A DNA stretch of 64,000 bases from Oscillospiraceae bacterium (lineage in GTDB: Bacteria > Bacillota_A > Clostridia > Oscillospirales > WRJC01): positions 1-64,000 of the forward strand of contig WRJC01000010.1 in the NCBI GenBank assembly GCA_009782405.1, given 5' to 3'. Positions 61,589 to 64,000 of the stretch are shown here, in pieces. Each line of letters opens with the position of its first letter. Position 1 is the stretch's first letter. The notes under the pieces were generated by a model. That model was given only the letters and a program-made list of their open reading frames with translations. It ran no database searches and was not told the DNA's origin. Both the position numbers and the translations under genes were made by a program.

Positions 61589-62701
61589 ATGGCAAGTGTA
61601 TCACTAAGACATATGTATAAAAAGTTTCCCGGCGGCGTTACTGCGGTATCTGATTTCAGTCTTGAAATAAAAGACAAAGAATTTTTGATACTCGTGGGAC
61701 CGTCCGGCTGCGGCAAAACTACGACACTCCGAATGATAGCGGGTCTCGAAGAAATCACGGAAGGCGAATTGTTCATCGGCGACAAGCTGGTAAACGACGT
61801 GGCCCCCAAGGACAGGGACATAGCGATGGTGTTCCAGAACTACGCGCTTTATCCGCATATGACCGTTTATGAGAACATGGCTTTCGGCCTCAAGCTCAGG
61901 AAAGTCACAAAAGAAGAAATAAAGAGAAGGGTCGAAGAAGCCTCGAGGATACTCGCCATCGAGTACCTTTTGGACAGGCGCCCGAAAGCGCTTTCCGGCG
62001 GGCAGAAGCAGCGCGTCGCTTTGGGAAGGGCGATCGTGCGCGAACCCAAAGTGTTCCTGTTGGACGAGCCGCTCTCGAACCTGGACGCGAAGCTGCGCGC
62101 CTCGATGAGAACGGAGCTCACCAAGCTGCACCAAAAGATCGGCACCACGTTCATCTACGTCACCCATGACCAGGTCGAAGCCATGACGATGGCCTCGCGC
62201 ATCGTGGTCATGAAGGATTCGTTCATCCAGCAGGTAGATACCCCGCAGAATCTGTATGACTACCCGGTCAACCATTTCGTGGCGGGATTCATCGGCACCC
62301 CCCAGATGAACTTCATCGACGGCACCATAGACAAAAAAGGCAACGACCTGTATTTCACTTTCGGGAAATATTCGCTGAAGCTGCCTCCGGAAAAATCGAA
62401 CAACACAGATTTGCAGGAATACACGGGCAAAACGGTCATCGCGGGGCTCCGCCCGGAAGTGCTGTACGACGAACCCATGTATCTGAGCCAATTTTCCGAA
62501 ACTGTGATCGAGGCGAAAGTCGAAGTTACGGAGCTCATGGGCAACGAGATATTCTTGTACTTGGTGGTGGAGGAAACGCCGCTGATCGCCCGCGTTTCGC
62601 CGCGTTCGACCGCGCAGCCGGAAGAGACGATAAAAATCGCGCTCGACATAGCGAGGATGCATATATTCGACAAAGACACCGAAAAGTGCATAGTGCATTA
62701 A
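61589..62701 (+). CDS. ugpC: ABC transporter ATP-binding protein, MsmX/UgpC type
   Basis: The 370-residue ATPase has Walker A GPSGCGKT, the Q-loop (FQNYALYPHM), the LSGGQKQR signature, Walker B VFLLDEPLSNLD and the switch histidine in YVTHD. An OB/TOBE regulatory domain follows (about 240-370). MsmX/UgpC proteins energise several sugar importers that lack their own ATPase. That suits the two orphan solute-binding lipoproteins here, although no permeases are in the window. AGGAGG lies 7 nt before ATG 61589. Its 220-bp leader region is AT-rich with only weak promoter-like boxes (TATAGT at 61527-61532). Confidence 0.93.
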   Translation: MASVSLRHMYKKFPGGVTAVSDFSLEIKDKEFLILVGPSGCGKTTTLRMIAGLEEITEGELFIGDKLVNDVAPKDRDIAMVFQNYALYPHMTVYENMAFGLKLRKVTKEEIKRRVEEASRILAIEYLLDRRPKALSGGQKQRVALGRAIVREPKVFLLDEPLSNLDAKLRASMRTELTKLHQKIGTTFIYVTHDQVEAMTMASRIVVMKDSFIQQVDTPQNLYDYPVNHFVAGFIGTPQMNFIDGTIDKKGNDLYFTFGKYSLKLPPEKSNNTDLQEYTGKTVIAGLRPEVLYDEPMYLSQFSETVIEAKVEVTELMGNEIFLYLVVEETPLIARVSPRSTAQPEETIKIALDIARMHIFDKDTEKCIVH

Positions 62702-62719
62702 AAATAAAAAACAAAAAAC

Positions 62720-62751
62720 AAAACGCGGGATACGGAAGTTTCCCGCGTTTT
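62720..62751. terminator. bidirectional terminator between ugpC and rplS
   Basis: An 11-bp stem (AAAACGCGGGA with TCCCGCGTTTT). Long T-runs follow it on the minus strand (for rplS) and a shorter T-rich stretch on the plus strand (for ugpC). Confidence 0.88.
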
Positions 62752-62762
62752 GGCTTTTAGCC

Positions 62763-63110
62763 TTATATCTGTTCTTTGACTTTCGCCCTTTTGCCCACGC
62801 GCTCGCGCAGATAGTAGAGTTTCGCCCTGCGCACCTTGCCGCGCCTCACCACATCCACCTTGTCGACGTTGGGCGAATGGAGCGGGAATGTTTTTTCAGT
62901 CCCCACCCCGTACGAGAAGCGCCTGACGGTGAAAGTTTCGTTGATCCCGCCGCCCCTCTTGGCGATCACGGTTCCTTCGAATATCTGTATCCTCTCCCTC
63001 GCGCCCTCTTTGATTTTGTTGTGGACCCTTACCGTGTCGCCTATGGAAAATTTCGGCGGATCGGTTTTCAACTGCTCGTTCGTCAACGCTTTTAAAAGCT
63101 CATATGCCAT
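62763..63110 (-). CDS. rplS: 50S ribosomal protein L19
   Basis: The 115-residue protein has the L19 core: [32 protein letters not shown], a [20 protein letters not shown] strand and [19 protein letters not shown]. It bridges 50S and 30S subunits. ATG 63110 follows AAAGGAGGG; longer frames upstream are not homologous. It is alone, without the usual rpsP-rimM-trmD neighbours in this window, and has a roughly 110-nt leader. Confidence 0.96.
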   Translation of the reverse strand: MAYELLKALTNEQLKTDPPKFSIGDTVRVHNKIKEGARERIQIFEGTVIAKRGGGINETFTVRRFSYGVGTEKTFPLHSPNVDKVDVVRRGKVRRAKLYYLRERVGKRAKVKEQI

Positions 63111-63224
63111 TTTAAAAGCCCTCCTTTCAAAATTTTTGGTTTGTATATTATTTTGACAGGCAGAAATCGCGTTCATGCACAAGCATACGCAGCGGACCGC
63201 AACTTTTTTTAGCCATACCCGCAT

Positions 63225-63254
63225 AGTATACCACAGATCGTGGTGTTTATGCAA
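63225..63254 (-). promoter_or_regulatory. promoter and long leader of rplS
   Basis: Minus-strand TTGCAT (63249-63254), 18 bp, TATACT (63225-63230). The leader from about 63218 to 63111 contains a short GCGG/CCGC hairpin and a 22-codon frame without a ribosome site. It could hold an autoregulatory L19-type leader but I cannot match a model. Confidence 0.55.
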
Positions 63255-63301
63255 GGGTTTTGCCGTTATGTTTACAATTTATTCATAATATCTTTTTTTT
63301 G

Positions 63302-63862
63302 TCACTGTTTTGTCATGTCGTCTATCACTTTTTGGGCTTTTGCGTTGTCGGTGGTGGCGAGAAGTATAACATAATTTCCCACCGTCAACACTTTCGCATT
63401 TTCGATTATCGGCGCATCGCCCGGGGTGTATGCCAAAATGTCGCTGTTGGCTTTTGTTTTCAGCCTTCTTTCGAATACATCCTTCAAAACGGCGATGTTT
63501 TTTTCATCTCCCGGGGCAACTTTCAGAACGCCCACTTCGAACATATGCTGGCCCACGGGGATATAGAGGGCGCAGTCGGAAAAATGCCCGTATTCTTCAA
63601 GCGGCGAATATCCCCCATCTATCAAATACCCCGCATATTTGTCGTCGATGTAATTGTCGCTTTCTTCGTCCGCTCCGGAATAAAAATATTCGAACCCGCT
63701 TTCGGGCAATGATTCCGGGCCGTAAGCCGCCATGACCGCATCCGCGATTTCCTTTGCGGTATAATCGCTGTTTCTGGCGTCGTCTTTCTCGCACGCGCAT
63801 ATGGCGAAAATCAAAGCCGCGCAAATCAAAGCCGCCGATATTTTTTTCATACAATTTTTCAT
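63302..63862 (-). CDS. DUF4358-like lipoprotein
   Basis: The 186-residue exported protein has a signal sequence ending in a lipobox (FAICAC). The body is typical of DUF4358: an N-terminal helix (YTAKEIADAVMAAY), a YFYSG-type strand, a VGQHMFEVGVLKV segment and a C-terminal strand-helix (YVILLATTDNAKAQKVIDDM). Function unknown. The start is ATG 63862; ATG 63850 is also possible. It begins 4 nt after the stop of a partly visible membrane-protein gene, so the two are co-transcribed. Confidence 0.8.
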   Translation of the reverse strand: MKNCMKKISAALICAALIFAICACEKDDARNSDYTAKEIADAVMAAYGPESLPESGFEYFYSGADEESDNYIDDKYAGYLIDGGYSPLEEYGHFSDCALYIPVGQHMFEVGVLKVAPGDEKNIAVLKDVFERRLKTKANSDILAYTPGDAPIIENAKVLTVGNYVILLATTDNAKAQKVIDDMTKQ

Positions 63863-63866
63863 ATTC

Positions 63867-64000
63867 TCAATTTTCTTTCTTCTTTTTTTTGCCGCCGCCG
63901 ACAGCTATCAAAATTATCACCACGATCAGCGCCAAGCCGCCGCCCGCAATGCACAAAATCAAAACCAGATTGGAGCCTTCTTCGCTGTCCCCCGCGTTTT
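63867..64000 (-). CDS. 3' end of a membrane protein cut by the window edge
   Basis: Forty-three codons before a TGA encode a Gly/Ala/Ile-rich transmembrane helix (LVLILCIAGGG to LIAVGGG) with a short Lys-rich cytoplasmic tail. This is the anchor of an exported protein whose main part lies beyond 64000. Its function cannot be inferred. Confidence 0.7.
   Translation of the reverse strand, partial: NAGDSEEGSNLVLILCIAGGGLALIVVIILIAVGGGKKKKKEN

Noticed and set aside
63146..63214. A 22-codon frame in the rplS leader
   Set aside because: No ribosome-binding site and no sign of an attenuator peptide.

Overview
The window looks like a chromosome segment of a strictly anaerobic, Gram-positive member of the Clostridia (Bacillota), probably from an uncultured gut or digester lineage. 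The reasons are canonical sigma-A promoters (TTGACA-17-TATAAT) and strong AGGAGG ribosome sites, a flavodiiron/rubredoxin oxygen-defence operon, [FeFe]-hydrogenase-like sensor kinases, a glycyl-radical enzyme, sortase-assembled pili, and glycan-degrading genes with lipoprotein solute-binding proteins. I cannot name the species. Housekeeping loci present are tRNA-Leu, tRNA-Thr, tRNA-Pro, a solitary 5S rRNA, tex, rplS and a D,D-carboxypeptidase-like gene.

Layout. 1-5200: tRNA-Leu, a small unknown gene, then a four-gene minus-strand operon (flavodiiron protein, rubredoxin, TrkA, TrkH). 5300-17100: a signalling block on the plus strand made of a MalT-like LuxR regulator and two tandem giant sensor kinases whose N-termini are ferredoxin plus [FeFe]-hydrogenase domains. 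17100-22450: a glycyl-radical enzyme, a zinc dehydrogenase, an XRE repressor and a RuBisCO-like protein, i.e. a small-molecule catabolic island of unknown substrate. 22450-33300: a complete sortase-pilus island on the minus strand (HD-GYP protein, giant surface protein, catalytically altered signal peptidase of SipA type, major pilin, class B sortase, second pilin-like protein, second class B sortase), with a divergent MerR regulator. 33400-38200: tRNAs, 5S rRNA, a carboxypeptidase-like gene and two URO-D superfamily genes. 38300-42600: split CHR transporter, MBOAT acyltransferase and citrate synthase. 42600-62700: glycan-use region (GH38, two solute-binding lipoproteins, beta-helix protein, xylulokinase, YbjQ, GH172, GH2, two more URO-D proteins, an MBL hydrolase, Tex, MsmX/UgpC-type ATPase). 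62700-64000: rplS, a DUF4358 lipoprotein and the end of a membrane protein cut by the window edge.

How it works together. The strongest unexplained signal is in the pilus island. Its three transcription units (HD-GYP/adhesin, SipA-like, major pilin/sortases) each start from a promoter with the same unusual 19-bp spacer. Each promoter sits in a region that is co-linear with the other two for about 180 bp (A/T tract, CGCC-T-run box, TTGCAGG box at equal distances). A 19-bp spacer is the hallmark of MerR-activated promoters, and a MerR/GyrI-type regulator is encoded divergently beside the first copy. I therefore infer a dedicated MerR regulon controlling pilus assembly, possibly together with c-di-GMP through the HD-GYP protein. 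The other notable system is the tandem pair of hydrogenase-domain kinases. Each keeps all four H-cluster cysteines but has lost the proton-transfer cysteine. Only one carries an Hpt domain, so the pair plus the LuxR protein may form one H2- or redox-sensing relay.
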